DNA of 64,000 nt from Flavobacterium suaedae (GCF_014642915.1 NZ_BMJE01000004.1:1-64000); one strand, 5' to 3'. Shown: positions 42,389 to 53,269, counted from the first letter of the stretch. Notes: generated from the letters alone by a model not told the origin. Numbers and translations: made by a program.

Positions 42389-45300
42389 CTTTCCTGAAAT
42401 ATTGTTGTACCTTCTTTTTATAATCAGGGCGCAAAGGTAAGCTCTGTCTGTTTAATATTTCAACACTATTTAAATAATCTTTCAGTGCATCAGGCATTTC
42501 GCCATTTTGCCCATTAGCTTCTTTACCACTGGTGCGCGACTCCCTTTTGTTGTCTTCGCCTTGTTGTTGCATTGCTTTTTCAAGCTTTAATAATTCATGC
42601 TTTAATTGTAGCATGCGTTGCAGCGTTTCATTTTTAAACCCTTTATTAAGCAACTGCTTTTCTATCTCCTTCATTTGGCGCATAGCATTTTGTCCTGCTC
42701 CGCCCATTCCTTTTTCACTCAATTTCTTTTGCAGTGCTTCACGAAGTTGCTTTTGCTCTTTATAAATTTCCAGTAATTGCTGTGCTTGCTGCTCACTCAT
42801 TTGGTCACCTTCACCCTCGCCACCTGAGCCACTTTTACTACCTTTCTGGTCACCTTTATTTCCGCCCTGTTCACCACCTTGCTGGTCGCCTGGTTGGTCG
42901 CCTTCTTTACCTGGCTTTTGTCCTTCTTCCTTTCCGCCTTCCTTCATGCCTTTTTGCATCTCTTCGGATAGTCCTTCCTGTTTTTTAATGATATCAGGGA
43001 GTTGCATACCTTGCCCCTGCCCCTGTTGTGGTTTACCCATACCGGAGCCCTGCATCTGCATTTGCATCTGCATACTATTAAGCATATCACTTAACATATC
43101 GGCAAGTTTATTGGCAGCCGTAACCGCATACTGCTGGTTACCTACCCCACGATTTATTCTGTTTTCGGCTAAATCTTCCAGTGCTTTATCAACGTAATAA
43201 TGTACATTTCCAACCTCTGTAGTTACCTCTTCACTTATTTTGGGGTTACGTAACGAAAGGGCAAATATACTATCATCAACATGGCGGAACTGTTGTTTTA
43301 AATCCTGTTGCTTTTTAAGGTACGTACTAAACGAAGCAGAACGTGTTGTTGTACCGTTAAACTTATCCATTATATTTTCCTGAGAGAATGAATAGGCTAA
43401 AAGGTTATCCAGTATTTGGCGCAGCATTTTTACATCTTCTTCCATCATTTCCATACTGCCTGCCATCATCATCTGCATCATTTTGCCACCCATTTTCTTC
43501 ATTTTCTTTCCTGCCGACTTTTGCTTTTTACCGGCATTACTTTTATTCTCTTTTTGAAGTTCTTGTTTGGCATCATCCATATCCTGCTCTATACTCTCCT
43601 CCTGCTCTTCATCGCTTGGTATATCCATAGGTTTTTTAAGCTCCTCGTTTTCCTTTTCAAGGTCACGCATTTCTTCCTGTAGCTTATCAAACGCTTTATT
43701 TATTTCCTCTTGTTTCTCTTCTGAGTTTTCTTTACTGTCGGCAAGCTTCTCTTGTTTCTCTCCGAGCTTGTCTAATTTATCAGCAATTTGTTTTGCTTTT
43801 TTCTCTACATAAAAACGCTTGGTAAGTTCTACCAACTGCTCTAAACTTTTGGTTTGATTTTTAGCTTTCTGTTTAAACTTATCTATCTTATCAAACAGTT
43901 CTTCGTTGTTGATTTTATCGTTAAGCTTTTTTAATTCGTCCAGTAGCTTTTTATTCTTTTCTGATTCTTCCTGATTCTTTTCAAGACGTTTTAAAAGTTC
44001 TTCTTTATACTCATCTTTCTTTTCAGGATTAAACTCTTCAAGATTTTTCTCTAATTTTTTAGAGAACTCTTTCATCATTTCTTCCTGTTGTTTCTGTCGC
44101 TTTATAAAATCTTCAATCTTCTTTTGGTCTTTAAAATCAAGATCGGTTTTCTCCTTGCCCATCTTCTGGAGTTTATCCAGTTCGTCTATTTGTTTATCTT
44201 GATTTTTAATTGATTTTTGAAGACTTTTTATATTGTTATTTTGCTCCTGTAATACTTTTTCTTCCTTCTCATCAGTAGTTAATTCTCTATCAGAAAATAC
44301 TGAAGATTTTGTACTCTTATACCCATGAATAGCATCGTTATCAAAAATCTCAAAGTAGTATTCATACGCTACTCCTGCATGTATGTCTAAACCTTTCGGG
44401 AAGGTATATATAAATCGGTCATACGTATCTTTTTGTACCGGTAAGCTATGCTTCTTAATTGACTCAGGATTGTTCTTAGGGTAATACACCACTTGCAGTT
44501 TGGTAAGCCCGTAATCATCGGACACCTGCCCTACTAATACGTTTTGTTCCAGCTTTAAGCTATCCGGTGCAGCACCTATACTAATGGTTGGGCTTTGGTC
44601 TTTAACCGTTGTAATGTGATATTGCAGTTTTTCATGGTGTTTCACGTTTTTATTAGACGTAAGTACCTGATAATCTGTATTGTTATAAATATTCTTAGCT
44701 AATATAAAGCCTTCATTTTCAGTAGTAAACGGTTCCACCTCATCACCCGATACCCACTCTATACCTGTAGTGGCAAGTGCATCAACTTTCCAGGTAACTT
44801 TTGTTCCTTCGGGTACTATAGCATTCCCTGTTCCACGTACAACTTCGTTTTGCTTTCGCAAATAAGCAGGATAGTTTAACTGCATTTCGAAGTTAGCAAT
44901 AGTAGGTACTTCCACTACACTTAACTGATACAGTTGCGAGGTAACTTCATTTGCCTTTAACTGGAAATCTACATTTTTGGTAAGGTTTTCAAAACGGTAT
45001 TCAAACACTCCCGCTTTAGATGATTCCATATAATAGTTTTCATCGCCAATGGTAATCATTACATTTTCAGGAACTACATTACCCTGTGTTTGCACCTGCA
45101 AAGTATAATCGGTTCCCTGTTGTGCATTCAGGTTTTTATTCAGCATTACAAACCGGAACGGTGCCGGCGGGTTATAATGTTTTTCATAATGCACTACCCT
45201 ATCTAAACTTTGTGTAATTACACCACTGTTACCACTAATAAAAAATAAGGCAAGTAATAATAAAGGCACAGCCGCATAGGGAATGTATTTTACATTCTTT

Positions 45301-45749
45301 TTAAAATTAACGGCATTAGCAAAAGGAACAGGTTGCAGGTTATTTGCTTTTTGTTCTATAGAAGCGGCTAATAATTCTGATTGGTGTGATTGCCCGCTTA
45401 ATTGCAAAAAGTTAATCAACTTATCGGAAACTTCGGGGAAATGATTACCAATTATTTTTGATGCCTGATTGTAGTCTATACCCTTTTGTAATTTGAACAA
45501 TTTAAAAAGCGGAAATAATATAAAACGAAGCAACAGGAAAGTCTCCACTACAATAAAAACCCAAAACAGCGCGGTACGCCCGCCCTGTGGTAACCATAAA
45601 AAATATTCAACCAAAAGGGTAACCATAAAATACAGTAAACCCAGCCCCGTAAAAAGGATGCTTCCTTTAATAAGTTCGTTAGTGTAATACTTCTTTATAA
45701 AGCCTTCCAGCTTTTTATATATGATGTTTTTAGCCTCCAAATTATTCAC
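42381..45749 (-). CDS. DUF4175 family large membrane protein
   Basis: An 1122-residue protein. Two transmembrane helices lie near the N terminus (about 30-75) and one at about 150-170. A long extracytoplasmic region of beta-sandwich-like repeats follows (for example [40 protein letters not shown]). A very long charged coiled coil occupies about 500-760 ([25 protein letters not shown]). The last third is rich in M, Q, G, K and E ([18 protein letters not shown]). DUF4175 proteins are typical of Bacteroidetes and alphaproteobacteria, with unknown function. It overlaps ybeY by 8 bases and heads a leftward string with ybeY and mnmG. Confidence 0.85.
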   Translation of the reverse strand: MNNLEAKNIIYKKLEGFIKKYYTNELIKGSILFTGLGLLYFMVTLLVEYFLWLPQGGRTALFWVFIVVETFLLLRFILFPLFKLFKLQKGIDYNQASKIIGNHFPEVSDKLINFLQLSGQSHQSELLAASIEQKANNLQPVPFANAVNFKKNVKYIPYAAVPLLLLALFFISGNSGVITQSLDRVVHYEKHYNPPAPFRFVMLNKNLNAQQGTDYTLQVQTQGNVVPENVMITIGDENYYMESSKAGVFEYRFENLTKNVDFQLKANEVTSQLYQLSVVEVPTIANFEMQLNYPAYLRKQNEVVRGTGNAIVPEGTKVTWKVDALATTGIEWVSGDEVEPFTTENEGFILAKNIYNNTDYQVLTSNKNVKHHEKLQYHITTVKDQSPTISIGAAPDSLKLEQNVLVGQVSDDYGLTKLQVVYYPKNNPESIKKHSLPVQKDTYDRFIYTFPKGLDIHAGVAYEYYFEIFDNDAIHGYKSTKSSVFSDRELTTDEKEEKVLQEQNNNIKSLQKSIKNQDKQIDELDKLQKMGKEKTDLDFKDQKKIEDFIKRQKQQEEMMKEFSKKLEKNLEEFNPEKKDEYKEELLKRLEKNQEESEKNKKLLDELKKLNDKINNEELFDKIDKFKQKAKNQTKSLEQLVELTKRFYVEKKAKQIADKLDKLGEKQEKLADSKENSEEKQEEINKAFDKLQEEMRDLEKENEELKKPMDIPSDEEQEESIEQDMDDAKQELQKENKSNAGKKQKSAGKKMKKMGGKMMQMMMAGSMEMMEEDVKMLRQILDNLLAYSFSQENIMDKFNGTTTRSASFSTYLKKQQDLKQQFRHVDDSIFALSLRNPKISEEVTTEVGNVHYYVDKALEDLAENRINRGVGNQQYAVTAANKLADMLSDMLNSMQMQMQMQGSGMGKPQQGQGQGMQLPDIIKKQEGLSEEMQKGMKEGGKEEGQKPGKEGDQPGDQQGGEQGGNKGDQKGSKSGSGGEGEGDQMSEQQAQQLLEIYKEQKQLREALQKKLSEKGMGGAGQNAMRQMKEIEKQLLNKGFKNETLQRMLQLKHELLKLEKAMQQQGEDNKRESRTSGKEANGQNGEMPDALKDYLNSVEILNRQSLPLRPDYKKKVQQYFRKDD

Positions 45750-45914
45750 AATTGTTAGTAACTGATAAAATTACAATTTATATCGGATTGATAAACATTT
45801 ATAACAAGTTTATCCCTATGCTGTACAAGCAACAAAATAAATTGATTTATAACTACTTGCAAAATGCAGCAAAATATCTGCCACAAATTCACGCATCAGG
45901 AAAATTCATAATTG

Positions 45915-45922
45915 TATCTTTG
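45915..45922 (+). promoter_or_regulatory. Likely -7 box for gltX
   Basis: TATCTTTG followed by TGC lies 18 bases ahead of the gltX ATG; no confident -33 element was found. Confidence 0.5.
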
Positions 45923-45940
45923 TGCAAAAACTTATTAACA

Positions 45941-47458
45941 ATGCAAAACCAAGTACGTGTTCGCTTTGCGCCAAGCCCAACAGGTCCACTACACATAGGT
46001 GGAGTGCGCACCGCTCTTTTTAATTATTTATTTGCCAAACAAAACAATGGTGTATTTTATTTACGAATAGAAGATACCGACCAAAACCGCTATGTGCCGG
46101 GTGCAGAAGAATATATAAAAGAAGCCTTGGAATGGTGCGGTATACCGTATGATGAAGGTATTGGTAAAGAAGGAGAATATGGCCCTTACAGGCAAAGTGA
46201 GCGTAAGGATATGTATAAACAATATGCACAGCAGCTACTGGACAGCAACTGGGCATACTATGCTTTTGATACTCCGGAGTCGCTTGATACATTACGTAAA
46301 GAAGAAGAAGCTAAAGGCAATACCTTTATATACAACCACAGCAACCGTGAAAAACTGGATAACTCACTTAACCTATCGGCTGAAGAAGTTCAGAAAAGAA
46401 TTGACAGCGGAGAGGATTATGTAGTGCGTTTTAAAATGCCTGTAGGTGAAACACTGGTTTTACATGATATGGTTCGTGGTGAGGTTAAGTTTGAAACGTC
46501 GCTACTGGATGATAAAATACTATTTAAAAAAGATGGTATGCCTACCTACCACTTAGCGAATATAGTAGATGACCACTTAATGAAAACCAGCCATGTAATA
46601 CGTGGTGAAGAGTGGTTACCTTCCCTACCCCTGCATGTATTGTTATACCGTGCTTTTGGTTGGGATGCTCCTGAGTTTGCACACCTGCCATTAATATTAA
46701 AACCTGTAGGTAACGGTAAACTAAGCAAGCGTGATGGCGATAAGTTAGGCTTCCCTGTATTCCCGTTAGAATGGAAAGACCCTAAAACAGGAGAAATATC
46801 ATCAGGGTACAGAGAGAACGGATTTTTACCGGAAGCTGTAGTTAACTTCCTTGCACTACTGGGTTGGAATCCGGGTAATGACGAAGAGCTATTTACAATG
46901 GATGAGCTAATTAAGCTTTTCGATATTAATAAAGTTCATAAAGGCGGTGCTAAATTTGACCCTGAAAAGAATAAATGGTTTAACCACCAGTATTTACAAC
47001 GTCAGGATAACGAAGTACTGGCTAAAGAACTATCGCATACACTACTTGAAAAAGGTATTAATACTCCTATTGAAGATGTAACTAAAATAGTGGGATTGGT
47101 AAAAGAGCGTGCTCATTTTACTACTGAGCTATGGAGTTTAAGCGATTACTTTTTTGTAGCTCCTGAAAGCTATGATGAAAAGGCTGCTAAAAAACAATGG
47201 AAGGAAAATACAGGCGAAATAATGGCAGAACTGGCTACAGTACTGCAAAATACACTTGATTTCTCTTCTGAAAATACTGAAAAGGTTACTAAAGACTGGA
47301 TAGCTGAAAAAGAACTGGGTATGGGTAAAGTTATGGCGCCGTTACGATTAAGCGTTGTAGGCGAACTTAAAGGCCCTCACCTGTTTGATATTATGGAGCT
47401 GATTGGTAAGGAAGAAACCATCAGCCGAATTAATAAAGCCGTTGAAACACTATCATAA
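45941..47458 (+). CDS. gltX: Glutamyl-tRNA synthetase
   Basis: A 505-residue class I synthetase charging tRNA-Glu. The HIGH-type motif is [14 protein letters not shown] near the N terminus and the KMSKS-type motif is [14 protein letters not shown]. The frame continues upstream to 45752, but [15 protein letters not shown] is the universal N terminus, so the start is at 45941. A terminator follows. It is divergent from DUF4175. Confidence 0.96.
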   Translation: MQNQVRVRFAPSPTGPLHIGGVRTALFNYLFAKQNNGVFYLRIEDTDQNRYVPGAEEYIKEALEWCGIPYDEGIGKEGEYGPYRQSERKDMYKQYAQQLLDSNWAYYAFDTPESLDTLRKEEEAKGNTFIYNHSNREKLDNSLNLSAEEVQKRIDSGEDYVVRFKMPVGETLVLHDMVRGEVKFETSLLDDKILFKKDGMPTYHLANIVDDHLMKTSHVIRGEEWLPSLPLHVLLYRAFGWDAPEFAHLPLILKPVGNGKLSKRDGDKLGFPVFPLEWKDPKTGEISSGYRENGFLPEAVVNFLALLGWNPGNDEELFTMDELIKLFDINKVHKGGAKFDPEKNKWFNHQYLQRQDNEVLAKELSHTLLEKGINTPIEDVTKIVGLVKERAHFTTELWSLSDYFFVAPESYDEKAAKKQWKENTGEIMAELATVLQNTLDFSSENTEKVTKDWIAEKELGMGKVMAPLRLSVVGELKGPHLFDIMELIGKEETISRINKAVETLS

Positions 47459-47466
47459 ATAATAAG

Positions 47467-47490
47467 CCTCCCAAACGGGAGGTTTTTTAT
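47467..47490 (+). terminator. Terminator after gltX
   Basis: The stem cctccc / gggagg with loop aaac (47467-47482) is followed by six Ts, 9 bases past the stop. Confidence 0.85.
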
Positions 47491-47596
47491 TACCTATCCC
47501 CTGCTATAGTTGCAATGTGTAACATTTTTAAACATTTGTATACATATAGCATAGTAATACTTAACTTTATAACATTCAACCTTAAATACACTGATT

Positions 47597-48625
47597 ATGG
47601 AAAATCTTGGCATTTATTTTATATTATTTATTGCCTTTATCATTTTTATTCTTTCCTTTTTTACCATTAAACAACAAACGGCAGGTATTGTAGAACGATT
47701 TGGTAAATTTCACAGTATACGCGGTGCGGGACTACACCTTAAAATTCCCGTAATAGATAAAATAGCAGGACGACTTAACCTGAAGATACAGCAGCTTGAT
47801 GTACTTATTGAAACGAAAACAAAAGAAAATGTATTCGTAAAAATTAAAGTATCGGTACAGTTTAAAGTAATACCGGAAAAAGTATATGAGGCTTTTTATA
47901 AACTGGAATTTCCGCATGATCAGATAACCTCTTATGTATTTGACGTGGTGCGTGCCGAAGTACCAAAACTGCGCCTTGATGATGTTTTTGAGCGTAAAGA
48001 TGATATTGCAATAGCGGTAAAGCGTGAACTTAACGAAGCAATGTCTACTTATGGTTATGACATTATTAATACTCTTATTACGGATATTGACCCTGACCCA
48101 CAGGTTAAAAATGCTATGAACCGTATTAATGCTGCGGATAGAGAGAAATCGGCTGCGGAATATGAAGCAGAAGCACAACGTATTAGAATTGTAGCGAAAG
48201 CGAAAGCAGAAGCAGAAAGTAAAAGACTGCAAGGACAGGGTATTGCCGACCAGCGTAGAGAAATTGCAAGAGGTTTAGTAGAAAGCGTTGATATACTGAA
48301 TAATGTAGGTATAAACAGCCAAGAAGCATCCGCACTTATTGTAGTAACACAGCACTATGATACCTTACAGGCTGTAGGTAGCGAAACGAAGAGTAACCTT
48401 ATTATGATGCCTAACTCGCCACATGCTGCTACTGATATGCTTACTAATATGACGGCTTCTTTTATGGCATCGAACCAATTAATGCAACAAAATAAAGAGG
48501 AAGATAAGAAGAAGAAAAAAGAAGAAAAAAAGCCTGAAATAATTGTTCCTGAAAACTATGATGAAGATGAAACAGAACAAAAAGAAAAAACTCAGGATAA
48601 AAACAATCGTAAAAGCAACAAATAA
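47597..48625 (+). CDS. SPFH/band-7 domain protein (stomatin-like)
   Basis: A 342-residue protein with one N-terminal transmembrane helix (about 5-24) and an SPFH domain (IKQQTAGIVERFGKFHSIRGAGLHLKIPVIDKIAGRLNLKIQQLDV through LITDIDPDPQVKNAMNRINAADREKSAAEYEAEA). A helical flotillin-like part follows (RIVAKAKAEAESKRLQGQGIADQRREIARGLVESV). The C-terminal tail is Lys/Glu rich. Such proteins form membrane-bound oligomers that organise membranes or partner with proteases. No NfeD-like partner is adjacent. It is monocistronic with a bidirectional terminator after it. Confidence 0.92.
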   Translation: MENLGIYFILFIAFIIFILSFFTIKQQTAGIVERFGKFHSIRGAGLHLKIPVIDKIAGRLNLKIQQLDVLIETKTKENVFVKIKVSVQFKVIPEKVYEAFYKLEFPHDQITSYVFDVVRAEVPKLRLDDVFERKDDIAIAVKRELNEAMSTYGYDIINTLITDIDPDPQVKNAMNRINAADREKSAAEYEAEAQRIRIVAKAKAEAESKRLQGQGIADQRREIARGLVESVDILNNVGINSQEASALIVVTQHYDTLQAVGSETKSNLIMMPNSPHAATDMLTNMTASFMASNQLMQQNKEEDKKKKKEEKKPEIIVPENYDEDETEQKEKTQDKNNRKSNK

Positions 48626-48640
48626 AAAACGATAAGAAAG

Positions 48641-48677
48641 AAAAAAAGCCCGAAGCTAAATACTTCGGACTTTTTTA
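48641..48677. terminator. Bidirectional terminator
   Basis: aaaaaagcccgaag / cttcggactttttt (one C-A mismatch) around loop ctaaata separates the convergent SPFH gene and the small minus-strand gene. Confidence 0.8.
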
Positions 48678-48698
48678 TTTATAGTTTGGTTTGGGTAA

Positions 48699-48938
48699 TT
48701 ACTTAAATATCTTTTTAAAAACATAGGTAAGAAAAGCACTTTTAAAAGGTCCTGAAAGCATTTTAGCTACGTTAAATACCTTTTTTGGTGTATCTCCCAC
48801 TATATTTTTAAGTTGTAAACTGTCCTTCGTTTCATCAAGGTCTTTTTTAAGCCTGTAATACGCAAGGTCTTTTTCTACCCTAAGTATTTCAAGGTCTTTC
48901 TCTATTTGATCAAACGATTTATATTCTTTCCCCGGCAT
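48699..48938 (-). CDS. Small protein of unknown function (DUF6327-like)
   Basis: A 79-residue basic protein with an N-terminal helix (KSFDQIEKDLEILRVEKDLAYYRLKKDLDETKDSL) and a short C-terminal segment (FKSAFLTYVFKKIF). It resembles the small DUF6327-type proteins that accompany YtxH and holin-like genes in Flavobacteriaceae. It lies 14 bp beyond the holin-like gene in a three-gene operon. Function unknown; the family name is tentative. Confidence 0.7.
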   Translation of the reverse strand: MPGKEYKSFDQIEKDLEILRVEKDLAYYRLKKDLDETKDSLQLKNIVGDTPKKVFNVAKMLSGPFKSAFLTYVFKKIFK

Positions 48939-48952
48939 AATCAGTCAGTTAA

Positions 48953-49300
48953 TTATTTAAAAAACTTTTTTGAATATTTAGATAGCATTCTGCCTTCTAT
49001 AATACTGTTCCTGTTAGCATAAACTATCCCTAAAACAATAAGGTATAAAACCCCTACTATTAAAAAACCATAGGCAAAATTATTTAATGCATACCCTATT
49101 CCTAATGCTAATGCCAGTGATAAAAATAACACTACCAAAAGCAACAAAAACAAAAACATTATAATTTTAGCTATTTTGGCTCCTGCCTTCATAGCTATTT
49201 TAAAGCCCATAAGTTTATAATACCTTATATTGGCATCATATAATGTTTTGGCTTGGTCTTTTAAGTCTTCAAAGTTTTCTTTAACCTCTTCAAATGCCAT
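48953..49300 (-). CDS. Phage-holin-like membrane protein (competence protein type)
   Basis: A 115-residue protein with two adjacent transmembrane helices (about 44-72 and 77-98) after an amphipathic N-terminal helix (FEEVKENFEDLKDQAKTLYDANIRYYKLMGFKIAMKAGAKIAKI). It belongs to the phage-holin-superfamily group often co-encoded with YtxH in Bacteroidetes. It is not part of a prophage; no phage genes are near. Probably a stress-related envelope protein, by family habit only. Confidence 0.8.
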   Translation of the reverse strand: MAFEEVKENFEDLKDQAKTLYDANIRYYKLMGFKIAMKAGAKIAKIIMFLFLLLLVVLFLSLALALGIGYALNNFAYGFLIVGVLYLIVLGIVYANRNSIIEGRMLSKYSKKFFK

Positions 49301-49314
49301 AATAGCGTTTTGTA

Positions 49315-49686
49315 TTACTTAGTTTTAGCTGAACCGGAACCGACAGTACTTTCTGTTTTAACTGAATCTGTTTTAGCTGAAGTTGATTTTAACTCCTCCA
49401 GTTTTCTTTCCAGTGTGTTAATAACATCATCTGTCTTTTCCTCTACATTTGCTACCAATCTGTCAAATCCTGATTCTAAATCTTCTTTGGAGCTGGTAAA
49501 CCTACTTTTTACCTGATCACCAATATCATGAATTTTATCTTTTAATTCATCTTTTTTGGTATCATAACCTTCTTTTATTTTCTTTCTTGTTTTTTTACCT
49601 TCATCGGGTGCAAATAGTATTCCGAGTGCTGCACCTATAGCTGCTCCCGCAACTACTGCAGCTAGTGTTCCTGCTTTACCTGCCAT
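49315..49686 (-). CDS. YtxH-domain protein
   Basis: A 123-residue protein with an N-terminal Gly-rich transmembrane segment (AAVVAGAAIGAALGILFAPDEGKKTRKKIKEG), the diagnostic YtxH motif, followed by a charged coiled-coil tail with Ser/Thr-rich end. It is first gene of a three-gene leftward operon with the holin-like and DUF6327-like genes. YtxH genes are general-stress related in Firmicutes; the role here is inferred only. Confidence 0.88.
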   Translation of the reverse strand: MAGKAGTLAAVVAGAAIGAALGILFAPDEGKKTRKKIKEGYDTKKDELKDKIHDIGDQVKSRFTSSKEDLESGFDRLVANVEEKTDDVINTLERKLEELKSTSAKTDSVKTESTVGSGSAKTK

Positions 49687-50019
49687 AATTTAGCTTTTTT
49701 AAAAGTTAGTAATTTATACTTTATATAAAGGTAAGAAAAATTAACACCTTTATGCTGTTAACAGGTAGTTAAGAGATATGTAAAGGAAGCATAAAAATTA
49801 AATATAACAATTTAAAAACTAATAGTAGCTCTTTGTTCAACAACAATTGCATTACTAACCGAAAAACTTAAAATAAAGGCTTTAAAACTGCTTTTTAAGG
49901 TAAAAATATACAAACTATAAGGCTGAAATTTTAAATAGCTGAAACAGCTTTTAAATAATCTATTTTCAATAATTAAATACTATAATTTATAAAATTGATA
50001 TTACTATTATATATAATAA
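49687..50019. other. AT-rich gene-free gap
   Basis: A gap of about 385 bases up to the glnS stop. It contains A/T-rich sequence, probably the ytxH promoter (minus-strand TACCTTTA at 49726-49733 is near the -7 pattern), and the glnS terminator at its right end. I see no gene or structured element. Confidence 0.5.
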
Positions 50020-50020
50020 A

Positions 50021-50050
50021 TAAAACCCCTGCAAATGCAGGGGTTTTATA
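50021..50050 (-). terminator. Terminator after glnS
   Basis: taaaacccctgca / tgcaggggtttta is a perfect 13-base stem; on the minus strand it ends in TTTTATTTATT. Confidence 0.85.
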
Positions 50051-50071
50051 AATATTAGTTATGTAACTTTT

Positions 50072-51757
50072 TTATTCTTTATCGGCAAGCTTTGCCCATG
50101 TGTCTCTAAGACCAACTGTTTTATTGAAAACAATATTTTCAGCAGTACTGTCTTTATCCACACAATAATATCCTAAACGCTGGAACTGATAATTCTCTCC
50201 AACTTTAGCATCTTTTAAACTTGGTTCCATATATCCTTTTATCACGTTAAGCGAATCAGGGTTAATGTAACTCATAAAGTCTATTTCTTTATTACCATCA
50301 GGATTTTCGTGTGTAAATAAACGGTCGTAAACACGTACTTCGGCTTCAATAGCATGTTTTACAGATACCCAGTGCAGTGTACCTTTTACTTTTCGCATAC
50401 TGGCTTCGGTACCACTACCACTACGGCTGTCAGCATCATAAGTACAATGAATTTCGGTAATAGTACCATTTTCATCTTTTACTACGCTCTCCCCTTTTAT
50501 TATATAAGCATTTTTAAGACGTACTTCCTTCCCTATACTTAAACGGAAGAATTTACGATTTGCTTCTTCTTTAAAATCCTCACGCTCTATATAAAGCTCT
50601 TTAGAGAATGGTACTTTTCTTTGTCCTGCTGCTTCATCTTCAGGGTTGTTTTCAGCATCAAGCCATTCCTCCTCCACTTCCGGATAGTTATCTATAACCA
50701 GTTTAACAGGGTCTAAAACTGCCATAACACGTGGTGCCGTTTTGTTAAGGTCTTCTCTTACACAAAACTCCAGTAACGAAACATCTATAAGGTTGGTACG
50801 TTTTGCAATACCAATAGTATCGGCAAAATTACGGATAGACATTGGCGTGTACCCTCTTCTTCTTAATCCTGAAATAGTAGGCATACGCGGGTCGTCCCAC
50901 CCGGTAACATGACCTTCCTGAACTAATTGCAGTAATTTACGCTTACTAACAATAGTGTGGCTTAGGTTACGTCGTGCAAATTCGCGCTGTTTAGGCGGTA
51001 ATGTACCTTCGGTATATATTTTATCTACAAACCATTCGTAAAGCTCTCTGTGCATAGCAAATTCAAGCGTACAGAATGAATGTGATACTTGTTCTATGTA
51101 ATCACTTTCACCATGTGCCCAGTCATACATTGGGTATATATGCCAATCACTACCGGTACGGTGGTGGCTTTTGTGCAGTACTCTGTACATAAGTGGGTCA
51201 CGCATAAGCATGTTTGGCGATGCCATATCAATTTTAGCACGCAGTACATGGCTACCTTCGGCAGCTTCACCATTTTTCATTTGCTCAAAAAGCTCCAGGT
51301 TCTCTTGTACTGTACGGTTTCTGTACGGGCTGTTAGTACCCGGCTGTGTAGGTGTACCTTTTTGCTGTGCCATTGCTTCGCTGCTCTGGCTGTCAACATA
51401 AGCAAGGTCACGTTTTATTAAATCAACAGCCCAATCGTAAAGCTGCTGGAAATAATCAGATGCGTAACATTCTTTATCCCACTCAAAACCTAACCATTCT
51501 ACATCGCGCTTAATAGCATCAACATACTCCTGCTCTTCTTTTACAGGGTTTGTATCATCAAAACGCAGGTTTACAGGGGCGTTATACCTTAACCCTAACC
51601 CGAAATTTAAACATATAGAGCTGGCATGCCCTATGTGCAAATACCCATTTGGTTCCGGTGGGAAACGAAAACGAAGCTTATCTTTTTCAAGACCGTTTTT
51701 AAGGTCTTCTTCTATGATAAGTTCAATAAAATTAAGTGATCTTTCTTCGCTGGCCAT
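50072..51757 (-). CDS. glnS: Glutaminyl-tRNA synthetase
   Basis: A 561-residue class I synthetase charging tRNA-Gln directly. The HIGH motif is FRFPPEPNGYLHIGHASSICLNFG, the KMSKS equivalent is SHTIVSKRKLLQLVQEGHVTGWDDPRMPTISGLRRRGY, and the C-terminal anticodon-binding beta barrels are complete (to TWAKLADKE). The frame opens 13 codons earlier, but MASEERSLNFIELIIEEDL is the expected N terminus. Confidence 0.96.
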   Translation of the reverse strand: MASEERSLNFIELIIEEDLKNGLEKDKLRFRFPPEPNGYLHIGHASSICLNFGLGLRYNAPVNLRFDDTNPVKEEQEYVDAIKRDVEWLGFEWDKECYASDYFQQLYDWAVDLIKRDLAYVDSQSSEAMAQQKGTPTQPGTNSPYRNRTVQENLELFEQMKNGEAAEGSHVLRAKIDMASPNMLMRDPLMYRVLHKSHHRTGSDWHIYPMYDWAHGESDYIEQVSHSFCTLEFAMHRELYEWFVDKIYTEGTLPPKQREFARRNLSHTIVSKRKLLQLVQEGHVTGWDDPRMPTISGLRRRGYTPMSIRNFADTIGIAKRTNLIDVSLLEFCVREDLNKTAPRVMAVLDPVKLVIDNYPEVEEEWLDAENNPEDEAAGQRKVPFSKELYIEREDFKEEANRKFFRLSIGKEVRLKNAYIIKGESVVKDENGTITEIHCTYDADSRSGSGTEASMRKVKGTLHWVSVKHAIEAEVRVYDRLFTHENPDGNKEIDFMSYINPDSLNVIKGYMEPSLKDAKVGENYQFQRLGYYCVDKDSTAENIVFNKTVGLRDTWAKLADKE

Positions 51758-51890
51758 ATATAGTACTGTATTATGAAGTGGTGCAAAGTTATTCAAAAAA
51801 AACCGATATAAACCAAGCCTAATAAAGTTTTAAAGTAGATGCTGTGGCAGATAAAATGTGTATTTTTACAGTTGGAAATAATTTTATGCA

Positions 51891-52250
51891 ATGGGAGTAA
51901 TTAAATTAGAAAATATACGCACGTTTTCGTACCATGGTTGCCTTACAGAAGAGGGTAAAATAGGTTCGGATTATTTAGTAAACCTTGAGGTTAAAACCGA
52001 TTTACGCAAGGCAAGAGATACTGATGAGCTACATGATACGGTAGACTATGTGCATTTAAATAAAATTGTACGTGAGGAAATGGCTATACGCTCTAAACTG
52101 TTAGAACACGTAGCAGAACGCATTATAAAACGTATTTTTGATGAAATTGCCTCAGTATCAAGAATATTAATTGCAGTTTCTAAAGTTAACCCCCCTATTG
52201 GTGGTGATGTTGAAAGAGTAACGGTACAAATTGAGGAATACAGAACCTGA
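51891..52250 (+). CDS. folB: Dihydroneopterin aldolase
   Basis: A 119-residue FolB enzyme of folate synthesis, converting dihydroneopterin to hydroxymethyl-dihydropterin. Typical phrases are IKLENIRTFSYHGCLTEEGKIGSDYLVNLEVKTDL, the catalytic region DTVDYVHLNKIVREEM, and LLEHVAERIIKRIFDE. The length is standard. It is divergent from glnS, and the tRNA-Cys gene follows. Confidence 0.93.
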   Translation: MGVIKLENIRTFSYHGCLTEEGKIGSDYLVNLEVKTDLRKARDTDELHDTVDYVHLNKIVREEMAIRSKLLEHVAERIIKRIFDEIASVSRILIAVSKVNPPIGGDVERVTVQIEEYRT

Positions 52251-52281
52251 TTAAGAAATAGAAAAAATTAAAGCAAATTAC

Positions 52282-52311
52282 TTGTGTTACTCTAAAATAT
52301 ATGTAAATTTG
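52282..52311 (+). promoter_or_regulatory. tRNA-Cys promoter
   Basis: TTG (52282-52284), 19-base spacer, TAAATTTG (52304-52311), then C. An exact match to the Bacteroidetes pattern, 19 bases before the tRNA. Confidence 0.75.
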
Positions 52312-52330
52312 CCTTCCACATTATGAAAAT

Positions 52331-52405
52331 GGCATCGTGGCCGAGGGGCTTAGGCACAGGTCTGCAAAACCTGCTACAGCGGTTCGAATCCGCTCGATGC
52401 CTCCA
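52331..52405 (+). tRNA. tRNA-Cys (GCA)
   Basis: The acceptor stem GGCATCG (52331-52337) pairs with CGATGCC (52395-52401), with discriminator T and an encoded CCA (52403-52405). The anticodon stem-loop caggtctGCAaaacctg gives anticodon GCA. The T arm gcggttcgaatccgc is canonical. The U73 discriminator is the known cysteine identity element. The gene has its own promoter and terminator. Confidence 0.96.
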
Positions 52406-52406
52406 C

Positions 52407-52445
52407 AAAAAAAAGCTGTTACTTGAGTAACAGCTTTTTTTATTT
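52407..52445. terminator. Terminator after tRNA-Cys, shared with the convergent LysE gene
   Basis: aaaaaagctgttact / agtaacagctttttt with a two-base centre (effective loop of four or more), A run before and T run after. Confidence 0.85.
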
Positions 52446-52473
52446 CTATATATTTTAAAGTGGGTTTATTCAC

Positions 52474-53160
52474 TTATTCTTTTTCCAGTGTTTCTATAGC
52501 AGAATTTACAAATTCCCTGTCGGATGGTGACCAACCCTGCATTAACAGTACTATACCAAAAATCATAAGTATTACGCTTATAACCTGTTTTATTTTTAAA
52601 ATATTGGTTTTAGTAAGTCTTTTACGTAATTGTTTTGCCAATAGTATTTTACCTATATCAGTTAATAAATAACCTCCCAGTACCGAAGCAAAAAAGATTA
52701 CTATTCTGCTTTGGTCCATATCCAGCTTTGGTCCTACTGCTATAATAATAGCCAACCAAAAACCCAGTACACCTACATTAATAAAATTGAGAAAGAAACC
52801 TTTTACAAACAGCCCGAAATAGTTGTTTTTAATAATGTCTTTCGACTCACTTTTTAGTACCTTTTCCTTTTTACTGTCTCGTTTTTGTTTTATAAACGAT
52901 ATAATACCATAAGTAAGCAAAATAAGCCCACCGAATATAAATAGTGCAGGCTCATCTTTTATACTTTGTAAAAGCCTGTAACTACTAAAATAAGCAATAC
53001 ATATAAATACTATATCGGCAAGCAGCACACCAAAATCAAAAGCAATGGCTGCTCTAAAACCTTTTATTACACTTGTTTCTAAAAGCACAAAAAATACTGC
53101 ACCCGGCATGAAACTTAGCATAAAACCGAGTGGAAGTGCCGCGAAAATATCGTCAATCAT
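52474..53160 (-). CDS. LysE-family amino-acid exporter
   Basis: A 228-residue inner-membrane protein with six hydrophobic segments. The LysE/RhtB family start ALPLGFMLSFMPGAVFFVLLETSVIKGFRAAIAFDFGVLLADIVFI is evident, and FVKGFFLNFINVGVLGFWLAII is the second repeat's counterpart. It probably exports an amino acid or related metabolite; the substrate is not predictable. It stands alone between tRNA-Cys and the GIN-domain genes. Confidence 0.88.
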   Translation of the reverse strand: MIDDIFAALPLGFMLSFMPGAVFFVLLETSVIKGFRAAIAFDFGVLLADIVFICIAYFSSYRLLQSIKDEPALFIFGGLILLTYGIISFIKQKRDSKKEKVLKSESKDIIKNNYFGLFVKGFFLNFINVGVLGFWLAIIIAVGPKLDMDQSRIVIFFASVLGGYLLTDIGKILLAKQLRKRLTKTNILKIKQVISVILMIFGIVLLMQGWSPSDREFVNSAIETLEKE

Positions 53161-53269
53161 TCAGTTTATAATAAGTAGCTGCAAGTTACTATTTATATTC
53201 TTAAAGCAGAAAATTTAATAGTATGAATATATTGACGTTAATCGTACTTATAGTTTTATACTGTTTGTG

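Noticed and set aside
43388..43812. Plus-strand frames opposite the DUF4175 coiled coil
   Set aside because: They are mirror images of a Lys/Glu-rich coding region (giving Ser/Phe/Leu-rich products) and show no independent gene features.
45752..45940. N-terminal extension of gltX
   Set aside because: The frame is open, but the universal synthetase N terminus starts at 45941, and a likely -7 box lies inside the extension at 45915.
48953..49300. Prophage marked by the holin-like gene
   Set aside because: No other phage gene is near; this holin-like family is a chromosomal partner of YtxH in Bacteroidetes.
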